A DNA stretch of 64,000 bases from Colwellia sp. 39_35_sub15_T18 (GTDB lineage Bacteria > Pseudomonadota > Gammaproteobacteria > Enterobacterales > Alteromonadaceae), in contig MAAE01000053.1 of the NCBI GenBank assembly GCA_002162675.1, forward strand, positions 62,001-126,000. Reading direction: 5' to 3'. The notes beneath the pieces are model-generated. The model did not search any database, was not told where the DNA came from, and was given only the letters and a program-made list of their open reading frames with translations. Position numbers and translations under genes: made by a program. This document shows, piece after piece, positions 1 to 11,431 of this stretch. Position 1 is the stretch's first letter; each line of letters opens with the position of its first letter.

Positions 1-3000
1 CACAGTTACTGTCAACAACAACCCCGGCTAATGTAGGATAAGCAAGCATAGTTTCTAAATGGCAAAGCTTTGCTACTTGTAATACATTTTCCCCAGCATC
101 TGTCGACAAAAACTTATCTCTAAACGCAAGTCCTTCTTCATAAAAAAGATCAGAAACGACCGAAATAACGGTATTGCCTGTTGCTAAAGCCGTCACTAAC
201 GACATGACCCAAAAATCAAAACTAACATTCTGATCTGCAAAGCAAATTATCGTACCTCTATTTTCTAAATAAAGAATGTTCGACTCACCTGTTGGCCCTG
301 GTAATGTTTGCGGTTTTTTTAACCGTTTTTCAATCTTAATTAATTGATCACGCGCCGAAACTAAAGTGCGGTTTAAATCATCAGCGAAGTCTTCAACAAT
401 TTCAACATGAGCAATTTTAGCCAATAACTGACGAACACAAGAAATACGGTTATTAAGCCCGGTTAAACGCCACTCTTTTTCAGCTTTATCCGCTCTTTTC
501 ATTAATTTTTTAGCCACTTCTTGGGCCTGAAGATCTCCTGCTAAAGCGATAGCTTGCGAAGGTAAGAAGTTAAATCCCTCTTCATCTGGCGTCGCTTTTT
601 CAACCACTAAACGACTTAAATAATTTGGCCCGCCGGCTTTTGGCCCAGTGCCCGATAAACCGCGACCACCAAAGGGTTGCACACCGACAATAGCACCAAT
701 CATGTTTCTATTAATATAAACATTACCTGCTCGTGAAAGCCTAGCTAGTTCAATGGCTCTGTGTTCAATGCGAGTATGAATACCCATGGTTAAACCAAAA
801 CCTGTACCATTAATTTTTTCTATTACTTGTTCAATTTCATTGCCTTTGAAACGAACAATATGTACACAAGGTCCAAACACTTCCTTAGTCAACACACTAA
901 TATCATTAATTTCATACAAGCGTGGCGCAAAAAAGAAATGACCATCAACCTCAGGTATTTCATTAGCGCTCTGGCCGCCAAACAACTCACATTGATATAA
1001 CAGCTTGCCATTGGTTTTCATGTAATCGGCATGAGCATGTAAAGCATCAAGGGCTTTTTGATCTATTACAGGGCCAATATCTGTGCTTAATTTGGCGGGA
1101 TCACCAATATGTAATTCAGCCAAAGCCCCTTTGAGCATAGTAATGACATTATCGGAAATATCTTCTTGTAAAAATAATACTCTTAAGGCGGAGCAGCGCT
1201 GTCCTGCCGATTGAAACCCTGACGAAATAACATCATCCACCACTTGCTCTGGCAGAGCCGTTGAATCAACAACCATACAGTTTTGGCCACCGGTTTCAGC
1301 AATAAATGGCACTTGATCACCACCACGCTCAGCTAAGGTTTGAGAAATTCGTGTACCTGTTTCGGTAGAGCCGGTAAACATAACAGCCGCAATTCGTTCA
1401 TCTGGCACTATGGTGCTACCAACAGCACTGCCACGAGCAATAACTGCTTGCACCACGTTTACAGGTAACCCTACAGACTGCATCAACTCAATAGTACGTA
1501 AGGCAATAAGACCTGTTTGCTCGGCAGGTTTTGCTAAGACGGTATTACCAGTGGCAATAGCGGCGGCTACTTGTCCTAAAAATATCGCTAAGGGGAAATT
1601 CCACGGGCTAATACAAAGTACCACGCCGCGCGCTTCAAGGCGCTCATCCTTACTTTGTTCAATAACACGCGCAGCATAGTAACGGCAAAAATCAACCGCT
1701 TCGCGCACTTCATCAACGCCGTCTTGAGCAACTTTACCCGCTTCTTTAATACACAAAGCAATGAGTTCATCACGATGGCGCTCTAAAATATCAGCAATAC
1801 GACATAATAGTGCCGCACGTTCCGTTACTGGTGTTTTTGACCATGAAGCAAAAGCCGCTTGGGCATTGTCAATCATCACCAACTTTTCTTCTTTATTGTG
1901 GTGATAATGAAAACCAATAATTTCGCTATGATTTGCTGGGTTTTTTACCGCATTAGCACCATCAGGCACATCATTTTTATTCAATAAATTATCTACAAAC
2001 CAATTATCTAAGGCTATTTTCAAGTGGCTAACTTCATTAATGTCAGTTAAATCTAAGCCCTTAGCGTTATCACGACCTTTAATTCCCCGCTGATTATTGT
2101 GGTTAAATTCATCTCGATATAAATCAATCGGCATGATGATTTGCTTATTGTATTTATCTTGTAAGCGTTGGGTTTTCTCAACAGGGTCTTCAAGTAAAGA
2201 CTCAACCGGTTGAGATTCATCAACAATGGCATTTACAAAAGAGGAATTTGCGCCGTTTTCTAATAAGCGACGTACTAAATATGCCAGCAAATCTTCATGA
2301 TGACCAACAGGCGCATAAATACGACACTGTATAGCTTCTTGCGAAACAATTTGATCATACAAAGAATCTCCCATGCCATGTAAACACTGAAATTCAAAGC
2401 CTTGTTTGTCATCGCCGGCCAATTCTACAATAGTGGCGGCAGTATAGGCATTATGGGTGGCAAATTGCGGATAAATACTGTCTCGATACGCGAGTAATTT
2501 ATTAGCGCAGGCGTGATAACAAACATCCGTAGATGATTTACGGGTAAACACCGGAAAATGACTCATTCCCTCTTTTTGAGCCTTTTTTATTTCACTATCC
2601 CAGTAGGCGCCCTTTACTAAGCGTACCATCATGCGGCGATTGGCTGTTAATGTTAAGGCTCTTAGCCAATCAACGACAAAAAGCGCGCGCTTTTGATAGG
2701 CTTGCAGTGCAATACCAAAACCTTGCCAGTCGCCTAAGCGGTTATCAGTGAAAACCGCTGCAATAATATCAAGTGAAATATCTAAACGTTCAGACTCTTC
2801 AGCATCAACCGTTAAACCAATATTGTATTTTTTAGCCTGTAAGCACAATGTCATTAATTTAGGCACAATTTCAGCCATCACTCGCGACTTATGGCTGAAT
2901 TCATAACGAGGGTGGATAGCAGATAGCTTTACGGAAATACCTGGCACTCGGCGGGGATCATTTTTACCTGAGCGTTGTGCCGCCTGACCGATAACGTCGA

Positions 3001-3685
3001 TGGCATCTTGATATGATTTTAAATAACGCTCGGCATCGGCCATAGTGCGGGCGCCCTCACCTAACATATCATACGAATAAACATAGCCTTGCTGCTCTTT
3101 CTCAGCGGCACGTATCGTGGCATCAACAATGGTTTCACCCATAACAAACTGTTTGCCCATAATTTTCATGGCATAGTTCATTGATTTACGGATAACAGGT
3201 TCACCTAAACGACCAATAGTTTTCTGCAATAAACTAAACTTATCCTGATGACGCTTATCCGCATAGCCCACCATAGCGCCCGTGATCAATAATCCCCAAG
3301 AAGAGGCATTAACAAATAAAGACTCACTTGCCCCTAAATGTGAACTCCATTGACCTTGAGATATTTTGTCACGAATAAGCACGTCTTGAGTGTGTTTATC
3401 TGGCACACGCAATAATGCCTCTGCCAAACACATCAACACCACGCCTTCTTCTGAAGACAATGAATATTCATTTAATAACGCATCGATTGCGCCATTACCT
3501 TCTTGATCCTGACGGATTTTCAGCACCATTTTTCGTGCGCGTTCCCAAGCTCGGCTGCGGGCACTAACGTTTACCTCGGCAAAGGGTAAAATATGCTCAA
3601 CGGCAATATTTTCATCAATACGATAAAAATCACGTATTTTTTGACGGATAGGACAGTCTGTTATTAAAGAGTCAGTAAAAAGCAT
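1..3685 (-). CDS. putA: Bifunctional proline dehydrogenase / P5C dehydrogenase PutA, C-terminus beyond left edge
   Basis: Oxidises proline to glutamate in two steps, with FAD-dependent proline dehydrogenase followed by NAD-dependent glutamate semialdehyde dehydrogenase. 1228 codons are visible and the frame is still open at base 1. The first third carries proline dehydrogenase motifs (VKGAYWDSEIKKAQ, then QFATHNAYTA and FQCLHGMGDSLY). The middle carries the aldehyde dehydrogenase motifs FIAETGGQN (general base Glu) and SAGQRCSALR (catalytic Cys). About 250 residues follow the dehydrogenase core, as in type B PutA proteins with the extra C-terminal ALDH-like domain. There is no N-terminal ribbon-helix-helix domain: the protein starts directly with MLFTDSLITD, so it should not self-repress as E. 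coli PutA does. The ATG at 3685 is preceded by a strong GGAGG at about 3693-3697. Confidence 0.96.
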   Translation of the reverse strand, partial: MLFTDSLITDCPIRQKIRDFYRIDENIAVEHILPFAEVNVSARSRAWERARKMVLKIRQDQEGNGAIDALLNEYSLSSEEGVVLMCLAEALLRVPDKHTQDVLIRDKISQGQWSSHLGASESLFVNASSWGLLITGAMVGYADKRHQDKFSLLQKTIGRLGEPVIRKSMNYAMKIMGKQFVMGETIVDATIRAAEKEQQGYVYSYDMLGEGARTMADAERYLKSYQDAIDVIGQAAQRSGKNDPRRVPGISVKLSAIHPRYEFSHKSRVMAEIVPKLMTLCLQAKKYNIGLTVDAEESERLDISLDIIAAVFTDNRLGDWQGFGIALQAYQKRALFVVDWLRALTLTANRRMMVRLVKGAYWDSEIKKAQKEGMSHFPVFTRKSSTDVCYHACANKLLAYRDSIYPQFATHNAYTAATIVELAGDDKQGFEFQCLHGMGDSLYDQIVSQEAIQCRIYAPVGHHEDLLAYLVRRLLENGANSSFVNAIVDESQPVESLLEDPVEKTQRLQDKYNKQIIMPIDLYRDEFNHNNQRGIKGRDNAKGLDLTDINEVSHLKIALDNWFVDNLLNKNDVPDGANAVKNPANHSEIIGFHYHHNKEEKLVMIDNAQAAFASWSKTPVTERAALLCRIADILERHRDELIALCIKEAGKVAQDGVDEVREAVDFCRYYAARVIEQSKDERLEARGVVLCISPWNFPLAIFLGQVAAAIATGNTVLAKPAEQTGLIALRTIELMQSVGLPVNVVQAVIARGSAVGSTIVPDERIAAVMFTGSTETGTRISQTLAERGGDQVPFIAETGGQNCMVVDSTALPEQVVDDVISSGFQSAGQRCSALRVLFLQEDISDNVITMLKGALAELHIGDPAKLSTDIGPVIDQKALDALHAHADYMKTNGKLLYQCELFGGQSANEIPEVDGHFFFAPRLYEINDISVLTKEVFGPCVHIVRFKGNEIEQVIEKINGTGFGLTMGIHTRIEHRAIELARLSRAGNVYINRNMIGAIVGVQPFGGRGLSGTGPKAGGPNYLSRLVVEKATPDEEGFNFLPSQAIALAGDLQAQEVAKKLMKRADKAEKEWRLTGLNNRISCVRQLLAKIAHVEIVEDFADDLNRTLVSARDQLIKIEKRLKKPQTLPGPTGESNILYLENRGTIICFADQNVSFDFWVMSLVTALATGNTVISVVSDLFYEEGLAFRDKFLSTDAGENVLQVAKLCHLETMLAYPTLAGVVVDSNC

Positions 3686-3891
3686 TAGCAATCCTCCATA
3701 ATGTTCCAAGATAGAACGAGTATAGTTAATTTTCGAAAATCATTTGAGGCGAATTTTAAAGCTTGAACAACAGAATGTGCTGGTTAAATTGCGGTTTTAA
3801 CCAATTATAATACGGAAAAAACCACAAAACCCCATAGTTTATACTAAGTTGTTTTATGGTTTTTATTTTTTGTACGATAGCTAACTAAATA

Positions 3892-5569
<1,678 letters not shown>

Positions 5570-5821
5570 CTATAGATTAAACAATTTATCACGTTGCCAT
5601 TGGTCTTTGGTGAATGTTTTAACAGTAACCGCGTGAATACTGCCTTCTTTAATCGCATCCGCTAATGGCGCAAAAACAACCTGTTGGCGTTTAACGCGCG
5701 ATAAATCAGCAAACATATCGGCGACAGCAACAACACTACATTGTGAACCATCAAATTTAACGTGTAGTTCATCAAGGGTTAATGCGTCATTAATGAGTTT
5801 TTCTATATCTTTTACTTCCAA
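5570..5821 (-). CDS. ibaG: BolA family protein IbaG
   Basis: Small BolA-type protein of 83 residues (E. coli IbaG has 84), thought to act with monothiol glutaredoxins in iron-sulfur or acid-stress physiology. Recognisable blocks are ALTLDELHVKFDGSQ, MFADLSRVKRQQVVF and the C-terminal IHAVTVKTFTKDQWQRDKLF, all typical of the YrbA/IbaG branch. It lies between mlaB and murA as in E. coli and is probably the last or penultimate gene of the mla transcript. Its 3' end is tandemly duplicated downstream. Confidence 0.95.
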   Translation of the reverse strand: MEVKDIEKLINDALTLDELHVKFDGSQCSVVAVADMFADLSRVKRQQVVFAPLADAIKEGSIHAVTVKTFTKDQWQRDKLFNL

Positions 5822-5856
5822 GGGTTTTTCCTCAATAGGTCATTGGTGTAAAAAGC

Positions 5857-6150
5857 TTATTTGGGTAGAAAGCCTTCGACACCACTTAAATTTATTAAAT
5901 TATCTAACTTAATTGGCAAATTTGCAAAACGTAATTGGCAATTAACTAACTGTGCATGCTCAAGTAAATAAAATAGCCAAGCAAGTCCTGCGGTATCCAC
6001 CTTACTGACTTGTTGTAAATCCACTAAAGCACTGCTTTGTACCAACAGCGATTTAACCTTTTTTTTAGTCACTTGCCTCAATGTATGACGAGTTAACTCG
6101 CCTTGTAGACATATTGTGCCTTGGCTAAGCGTAATACTAATATCTGCCAC
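5857..6150 (-). CDS. mlaB: STAS-domain protein MlaB of the Mla ABC transporter
   Basis: Cytoplasmic STAS-domain subunit that binds the MlaF ATPase and supports assembly and activity of the MlaFEDB complex. 97 residues. The sequence ITLSQGTICLQGELTRHTL begins the STAS fold, and VDLQQVSKVDTAGLAWLFYL is the typical strand-helix segment around the conserved Asp-Thr/Ser-Ala-Gly. Starts 3 bases after mlaC. Confidence 0.92.
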   Translation of the reverse strand: MADISITLSQGTICLQGELTRHTLRQVTKKKVKSLLVQSSALVDLQQVSKVDTAGLAWLFYLLEHAQLVNCQLRFANLPIKLDNLINLSGVEGFLPK

Positions 6151-6153
6151 AAG

Positions 6154-6882
6154 TTAGCCTGCTTTTTTAGTTGAATTAGACGCTTTATTTTTAAAAACGA
6201 TATTGCGCGCGCTTTTTTTCTTCAGCATTTCTGTGACATAAGGTAGGCCTTTTTGGCGAATGATACTGCCTAACTCAGCTTGTTTACTATCAAGAAGACT
6301 AACGCCTTCAGCAACCATATCGAAGGCTTTCCAGTTATTGGTTGAACGGCTTTTTCTTACCTTAAAAGAAACATCAATATCATCTCTACCTGACATCAGT
6401 ATTTTAGTATTAACCGCCACTATTTTTTTATCGGCAAAATTTTTCTCTGGCGCAAACTCAACTTCTTGATTGTCATAAAGGGTGAATACTTGCGCATAAG
6501 AAGTCACTAAATATTCCCGAAACACTGGCACAAAAGCACGACGTTCAGCATCGGTAGTTTTCTTTAAATGTTTGCCAATCACTTTAAACGCTGAGTATTT
6601 GTAATTGATATAAGGCATCAATTCTTCACGCACAATATCTTTTAGTAGATTGGGGTTGGCTTTAATCGCTTGTTCTTCAGAGGCAAAGCGTTTAAAGGTT
6701 TGTCCTGCCACCTTTTTGATCATCACATAAGGATTTTTTTTGTCTACGTATACACGAGTAGCCGCTGATGCATTGGCTACTGCCGCATCATCATAAGCCA
6801 GTGCATTTACACTCACTAAACTCAGCAGCATACTGGCTAGTAACAATACAGGTGTCGTTAATCTCGCTCTCTTCATTGTCAT
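6154..6882 (-). CDS. mlaC: Periplasmic phospholipid-binding protein MlaC
   Basis: Shuttles phospholipid between the outer-membrane MlaA complex and the inner-membrane MlaFEDB complex. 242 residues with an N-terminal signal peptide (hydrophobic VLLLASMLLSLVSV, likely cleavage after ALA at about residue 29). The body has the MlaC/Ttg2D features IVREELMPYINYKYSAFKVI and VNTKILMSGRDDIDVSF. The ATG overlaps the mlaD stop by one base (TAATG), which suggests translational coupling. The C-terminus is basic (KKKSARNIVFKNK). Confidence 0.95.
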   Translation of the reverse strand: MTMKRARLTTPVLLLASMLLSLVSVNALAYDDAAVANASAATRVYVDKKNPYVMIKKVAGQTFKRFASEEQAIKANPNLLKDIVREELMPYINYKYSAFKVIGKHLKKTTDAERRAFVPVFREYLVTSYAQVFTLYDNQEVEFAPEKNFADKKIVAVNTKILMSGRDDIDVSFKVRKSRSTNNWKAFDMVAEGVSLLDSKQAELGSIIRQKGLPYVTEMLKKKSARNIVFKNKASNSTKKAG

Positions 6883-7355
6883 TATTCGTCACCACTTCCT
6901 TGGCTAAACAAAAACTGCCCTATTAATTCTTCTAATACTAAGGCTGGCTTAGTATCTTCAATATAATCACCCGGTTGTAGGGTTTCAAGGGAGTCATCCA
7001 TAAAGCCTGGTTGCAGACCTACATACTGTTCACCTAATAACCCTGACGTTAAAATGGCTACTGACGTTGCTTCTGAGAAGCTACTGTATTCTTTATAAAT
7101 CTTTAACGTTACCACCGGCGTATAATCTTCATTATCTAAGCTAATATCACTGACACGACCAACGACAACACCACCAACTTTAATGGGCGAGCGAACTTTT
7201 AAACCACCAATATTATCGAATTTAGCCAGTAAATTATAACTATCGCCATTACCAGAAATTCCCGAGTTAGCCACTTTTAGCGACAACATGAGTAACGCTG
7301 CAATACCTAGTGCAACAAAAAAACCAACCATTAACTCTACTTTTTTTGACATCAT
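6882..7355 (-). CDS. mlaD: MCE-domain subunit MlaD
   Basis: Inner-membrane-anchored MCE protein that forms a hexameric ring on the periplasmic side of MlaE. One membrane segment (VELMVGFFVALGIAALLML) is followed by a single MCE domain (AKFDNIGGLKVRSPIKVGGV, then LLGEQYVGLQPG). The open frame could begin at a TTG at 7367, but two ATG codons at 7355 and 7352 come right before SKKVELMVG and are the better start, giving about 157 residues. Confidence 0.94.
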   Translation of the reverse strand: MMSKKVELMVGFFVALGIAALLMLSLKVANSGISGNGDSYNLLAKFDNIGGLKVRSPIKVGGVVVGRVSDISLDNEDYTPVVTLKIYKEYSSFSEATSVAILTSGLLGEQYVGLQPGFMDDSLETLQPGDYIEDTKPALVLEELIGQFLFSQGSGDE

Positions 7356-7458
7356 GTCTTTCACCAAACGCCCTATTTAATTTACTTAAAATTTTATCTA
7401 TTAGTTAACAGACGCGATTAAAATCCCGTCTACGAAGAAGAGGAATATCGCCAACAAC

Positions 7459-8235
7459 TTAGCTAGCGAACATAAGCGCGGTTAAGATGAAATCTAACGC
7501 TAAAACTAATAGCGATGATTGTACCACAGTCGCGGTTGTCGCCCGAGAAATACCTTCTGAGGTTGGTTCACAGTCATAGCCTTTATAAACCGCAATCCAA
7601 GTAATAACAAAAGCAAAAACGACACTTTTAATAATGCCATTAAGTATATCTTTATTAAAATCTACTTGATCTTGCATTACCGACCAAAAAGTACCGCCAT
7701 CAACACCAAGCCAATCAACACCGACAAGGTGCGCCCCAAAAATTCCCACCATAGAAAAAATAGCGGCTAATAAAGGTAGGCTGATAAAACCCGCCCAAAA
7801 ACGTGGCGCAATAACACGGCGCAGCGGATCAACCGCCATCATTTCTAAACTCGATAATTGCTCTGTGGCTTTCATTAACCCTATTTCGGCGGTTAAAGCA
7901 GAGCCCGCACGCCCTGCGAATAGCAGTGCGGAAACAACTGGGCCTAATTCACGAAGCAATGATAACGCCACCATAGGGCCTAAACTTGCCTCGGCGCCAT
8001 AACCAACCAAAATAGTATAACCTTGCAGCGCCAACACCATGCCAATGAAGCCACCTGAAACCACGATAATAACCAGTGACATCACGCCAACACTATAGAG
8101 CTGAGCAAATAACAGTGGTAAACCTTTTCTTGGGTTTGGTGTATGCAATAAGGCTGATAGCAAAACAATAACGGCTCTGCCTAAACCACTAACAAGCGCT
8201 AAAGTATTTTTCCCTAATAATTGTAACTGCTGCAT
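7459..8235 (-). CDS. mlaE: ABC transporter permease MlaE
   Basis: Integral membrane permease of the Mla phospholipid transporter, 258 residues with about five hydrophobic segments. The family block [21 protein letters not shown] and the conserved [31 protein letters not shown] region are clear. The start overlaps the mlaF stop by one base (TAATG). A 103-base gap separates it from the mlaD ATG. Confidence 0.96.
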   Translation of the reverse strand: MQQLQLLGKNTLALVSGLGRAVIVLLSALLHTPNPRKGLPLLFAQLYSVGVMSLVIIVVSGGFIGMVLALQGYTILVGYGAEASLGPMVALSLLRELGPVVSALLFAGRAGSALTAEIGLMKATEQLSSLEMMAVDPLRRVIAPRFWAGFISLPLLAAIFSMVGIFGAHLVGVDWLGVDGGTFWSVMQDQVDFNKDILNGIIKSVVFAFVITWIAVYKGYDCEPTSEGISRATTATVVQSSLLVLALDFILTALMFAS

Positions 8236-9089
8236 TATTTATTACCTTGCGTTACGTTAGCAAGGGCATCAATGGCAACCCCTTTAACAAGTTCTTGTTG
8301 GTAGCTCGGTGCAGGAAAATGAAATGGTACCGGACCATCAGCTTGTCCTTGTACAAATTGTTTAACGAGTGCCGAGTCATCTTGCCTTATTTGTTCAGGC
8401 GTACCTTGTCCGATAATTTTTTGCTCAGCAATAATATAAATATAATCGGCAATACTCATCACTTCAGGCACATCATGAGATACCACCACGGAGGTTAGTC
8501 CTAAGGCATCACTTAATGAGCGAATTAAACGAACAATAACTCCCATTGAAATAGGGTCTTGGCCAGCAAAAGGCTCATCATATAAAATTAATTCAGGGTC
8601 AAGAGCAATAGAACGGGCTAAAGCGACACGCCTCGCCATACCACCAGAAAGCTCATTCGGCTGTAGATCTCTTGCACCACGCAGCCCTACTGCCTCAAGT
8701 TTCATTAATACTATTTTTTCAATAATAGCTTCGGGTAGGTTGCTATGTTCACGAATGGGGAAAGCAATGTTGTCATACACACTCATGTCGGTGAATAAAG
8801 CACCACTTTGAAACAACATACTCATGCGCTTTCGCGTTTCATATAATTCTTTTCGAGAAAGTTTAGGAATATCTTTGCCTGCAAATAATATTTGCCCACT
8901 TTCAGGGCGTATTTGACCACCGATTAAGCGCAGTAAAGTAGTTTTACCAATGCCACTTGGCCCCATAATGGCTGTTACTTTTCCTTTCGGAATAACCAAG
9001 CTAATATCATCATAAATAACACGTTCCCCTCGTTTAAAGGTTAGGTTATTTATTGCCACTAAATTGTCAGAGTTTACTTGTGTTGTCAT
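8235..9089 (-). CDS. mlaF: ABC transporter ATPase MlaF
   Basis: Cytoplasmic ATPase of the Mla transporter that maintains outer-membrane lipid asymmetry. 284 residues. Walker A is [12 protein letters not shown], the signature is [18 protein letters not shown], Walker B is [13 protein letters not shown] and the switch His is in VVSHD. The C-terminal tail beyond the ATPase core is the segment that contacts MlaB in E. coli. First gene of the leftward operon mlaFEDCB-ibaG. Confidence 0.96.
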   Translation of the reverse strand: MTTQVNSDNLVAINNLTFKRGERVIYDDISLVIPKGKVTAIMGPSGIGKTTLLRLIGGQIRPESGQILFAGKDIPKLSRKELYETRKRMSMLFQSGALFTDMSVYDNIAFPIREHSNLPEAIIEKIVLMKLEAVGLRGARDLQPNELSGGMARRVALARSIALDPELILYDEPFAGQDPISMGVIVRLIRSLSDALGLTSVVVSHDVPEVMSIADYIYIIAEQKIIGQGTPEQIRQDDSALVKQFVQGQADGPVPFHFPAPSYQQELVKGVAIDALANVTQGNK

Positions 9090-9409
9090 AGATTAACGTC
9101 AATGTTACTTATTGATTACTTATTGATTACTTTTTGATTACTTATGAGAAAAATTAAATAATTCACTTTCCTGAATGACAATTATTTTACCTGAGAGAAA
9201 AAAATTGTCATTAAAAAGTAATAAATTGTCTGATAAAAAATGTCAGAAAATGTAATAAAATGTAAAAAACAAATTTCAGTTTTTTCATTTCAATTCAATT
9301 CGTGCTTGAAAATAACACAAACGACAACTATTTTACCGCTAATCGCATTATTTCCTTTTTTTTTAACTCGCAACGGGCGACAATTTAGCCCTCATAACTG
9401 GAGTTATTA
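9090..9409. other. Divergent mlaF / yrbG intergenic region
   Basis: 320 very AT-rich bases that must carry the promoters for both divergent operons; I cannot fix either one. Visible structure is an 11-bp tandem array at 9106-9149 and an 8-bp inverted repeat (tgacaatt at 9176-9183, aattgtca at 9203-9210, spacing 19). A further ctga/tcag pair lies near 9230-9246. Confidence 0.6.
9106..9149. repeat. 11-bp tandem array (tacttattgat), about 4 units
   Basis: Two exact units (9106-9116, 9117-9127), a third with one change (9128-9138) and a partial fourth. It begins about 17 bases upstream of the mlaF ATG on the minus strand, in the 5' leader of the mla operon. Confidence 0.85.
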
Positions 9410-10396
9410 ATGTTAGAACACGTAGGTATTTTATTAGTTGCCCTTACGGCACTGGTTTGGAGTGCAGATAAATTTGTTTTTGGCGCATCTTCATTAGCAA
9501 GAAATTTAGGCGTTTCCCCGATGATTATTGGCTTAACCATTGTCGCAATGGGCTCTTCTGCGCCTGAAATGATGGTCGCCGCCGCCGCTTCTCTACAAGG
9601 TAACCCAGACACGGCTATTGGCAATGCCATTGGCTCTAATATTACCAATCTTGCCCTAGTGCTAGGTTTTACTGTCTTGGTAAAGCCTTTAGTGGTTTCT
9701 TCTTCAACCATTAAGCAAGAATTACCGCTGTTACTGCTATTAACCCTGCTTGCCTACTGGATGCTTTCTGATGATTTCTTTAGCTTTCCCGAAGGCATTG
9801 CTTTGATGGTCAGCTTTTTTGGCTTTATTTCTATCTTGTTAATCAAGGCACTAAAACAGCGAAAAAACAATTCACTTGACGATCAGATGATTATTGAAGC
9901 GGAACAAGATTTACCCGAAGCAACAAGTACAACAAAATCTATTTTATGGCTACTTGTTGGTATTACATTACTGGTGCTAAGTGCTCATTACCTTGTTGAT
10001 TCAGCAACATTTATTGCCAAAGCTTACGGCATTAGTGACTTAGTAATTGGCTTAACCGTGATTGCCATCGGCACAAGCTTACCTGAGCTAGCCGCCAGTA
10101 TTGCCAGTATATTGAAAAAAGAAGATGACCTCGCGATGGGCAACATTGTTGGTTCAAATATATTTAATATATTAGCGGTATTGCCTTTTGCTGGCATCAT
10201 AGCTCCGGGCTCAATAAACCCTGAAGCATCATTGCGCGATGCACCAGTAATGCTCGCCATTACTGGCTTACTATTTATATTATGCTTCAGTCGAAAGTCG
10301 GGCTATTTTAGGCTTACCCGCGCAAAAGGCGCACTATTACTAACATGCTTTATTGCTTATCAAGTGTTACTGTTTAGCCAAACAACCATTCACTAG
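9410..10396 (+). CDS. yrbG: Calcium/sodium antiporter of the CaCA family (YrbG-like)
   Basis: Inner-membrane cation/Ca2+ exchanger of 328 residues with about ten hydrophobic segments in two halves. Each half carries an alpha repeat: GSSAPEMMVAAAASL with GNAIGSNITNLALVLG, and GTSLPELAASIASIL with GNIVGSNIFNILAVL. The acidic residues in these repeats bind the ions. It is the first gene of the kdsD-lpt-rpoN operon, the same position as yrbG in E. coli. Its physiological substrate is not settled by sequence. Confidence 0.93.
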   Translation: MLEHVGILLVALTALVWSADKFVFGASSLARNLGVSPMIIGLTIVAMGSSAPEMMVAAAASLQGNPDTAIGNAIGSNITNLALVLGFTVLVKPLVVSSSTIKQELPLLLLLTLLAYWMLSDDFFSFPEGIALMVSFFGFISILLIKALKQRKNNSLDDQMIIEAEQDLPEATSTTKSILWLLVGITLLVLSAHYLVDSATFIAKAYGISDLVIGLTVIAIGTSLPELAASIASILKKEDDLAMGNIVGSNIFNILAVLPFAGIIAPGSINPEASLRDAPVMLAITGLLFILCFSRKSGYFRLTRAKGALLLTCFIAYQVLLFSQTTIH

Positions 10397-10414
10397 CAAC
10401 GAACGAACACTAGA

Positions 10415-10456
10415 TACTCACGATTTAATATTCACTATTTAATACTCACTATTTAA
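10415..10456. repeat. 14-bp tandem array, 3 contiguous units before kdsD
   Basis: Units tactcacgatttaa, tattcactatttaa and tactcactatttaa lie head to tail at 10415, 10429 and 10443. They end nine bases before the kdsD ATG at 10466, so the array occupies the position where the ribosome binds. Confidence 0.88.
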
Positions 10457-10465
10457 AGTAACGCC

Positions 10466-11431
10466 ATGAAAAATTTTAAACAACTTGCTAAGAATGTCAT
10501 CAATATTGAACAACAAGCGATAGCGGAGTTATTGCAATATGTAGACGACAGTTTTGAGCATGCATGCCAATTAATGTTTTCATGCCAAGGTAGAGTGATT
10601 GTTATTGGTATGGGTAAATCGGGTCATATTGGCGGTAAAATTGCGGCTACGTTAGCCAGCACAGGTACACCAGCCTTTTTTGTTCACCCCGGTGAAGCCA
10701 GCCATGGCGATTTAGGTATGATCACCAAAGATGACGTAGTGCTGACTATTTCTAATTCAGGCGAAACCAGTGAAGTACTGGCAATTATTCCCGTCATCAA
10801 ACGCATTGGCGCTAAACTTATTTCTATGACGGGAAATACCGACTCTACGCTCGCCAAATTAGCCGACACCCATGTTTGCATCAAAGTATCAATCGAAGCT
10901 TGCCCGCTTGGATTAGCGCCAACGTCAAGCACTACCGCCACCTTAGTAATGGGTGATGCGCTTGCCGTTGCTCTACTCAATGCCCGCGGCTTTACCGCCG
11001 ATGATTTTGCTTTATCACATCCCGGTGGCAGTTTAGGCAAACGCTTATTATTGCGTTTAAGCGATATAATGCACCAAGGTGATCGTCTGCCAGTAATCAA
11101 CGAAAAAGCTTTAATCAAAGACGCCTTAGTAGAAATGTCTCTTAAAGGCTTAGGCATGACAGCCGTCATTAACGATGAAGATAAACTTGTCGGCTTATTT
11201 ACCGATGGCGACTTACGCCGCATTTTAGATCTAAAAATTGATATTCATCAAGATAATATCGCCACCGTAATGACCACATCGCCCAGCGTTGCTCAAGCCG
11301 ATATGTTAGCAGCACAAGCGTTGAATATTATGGAAGATAAAAAAATTAACGGTTTAATTATTATTAATGAAAATCAGCAACCTATTGGCGCAATGAACAT
11401 GCATGATTTACTCAGATCAGGAGTATTGTAA
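10466..11431 (+). CDS. kdsD: D-arabinose 5-phosphate isomerase KdsD
   Basis: Interconverts ribulose 5-phosphate and arabinose 5-phosphate for Kdo synthesis. 321 residues. An N-terminal SIS domain has VIVIGMGKSGHIGGKIAATL and FFVHPGEASHGDLGM. Two C-terminal CBS domains begin near LSDIMHQGDRLPV and span ALVEMSLKGLGMTAVI to the end. The stop overlaps the kdsC start (TAATG). No obvious Shine-Dalgarno is seen because a 14-bp repeat array lies immediately upstream. Confidence 0.96.
   Translation: MKNFKQLAKNVINIEQQAIAELLQYVDDSFEHACQLMFSCQGRVIVIGMGKSGHIGGKIAATLASTGTPAFFVHPGEASHGDLGMITKDDVVLTISNSGETSEVLAIIPVIKRIGAKLISMTGNTDSTLAKLADTHVCIKVSIEACPLGLAPTSSTTATLVMGDALAVALLNARGFTADDFALSHPGGSLGKRLLLRLSDIMHQGDRLPVINEKALIKDALVEMSLKGLGMTAVINDEDKLVGLFTDGDLRRILDLKIDIHQDNIATVMTTSPSVAQADMLAAQALNIMEDKKINGLIIINENQQPIGAMNMHDLLRSGVL

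Noticed and set aside
3780-3870. Possible terminator between murA and putA
   Set aside because: aaaccacaaaac and gttttatggtttt can pair, but with mismatches, an AT-only stem and no clean T run; not strong enough to call.
9410-9711. Minus-strand frame opposite yrbG (9385-9711)
   Set aside because: Shadow of the antiporter gene, no family resemblance.
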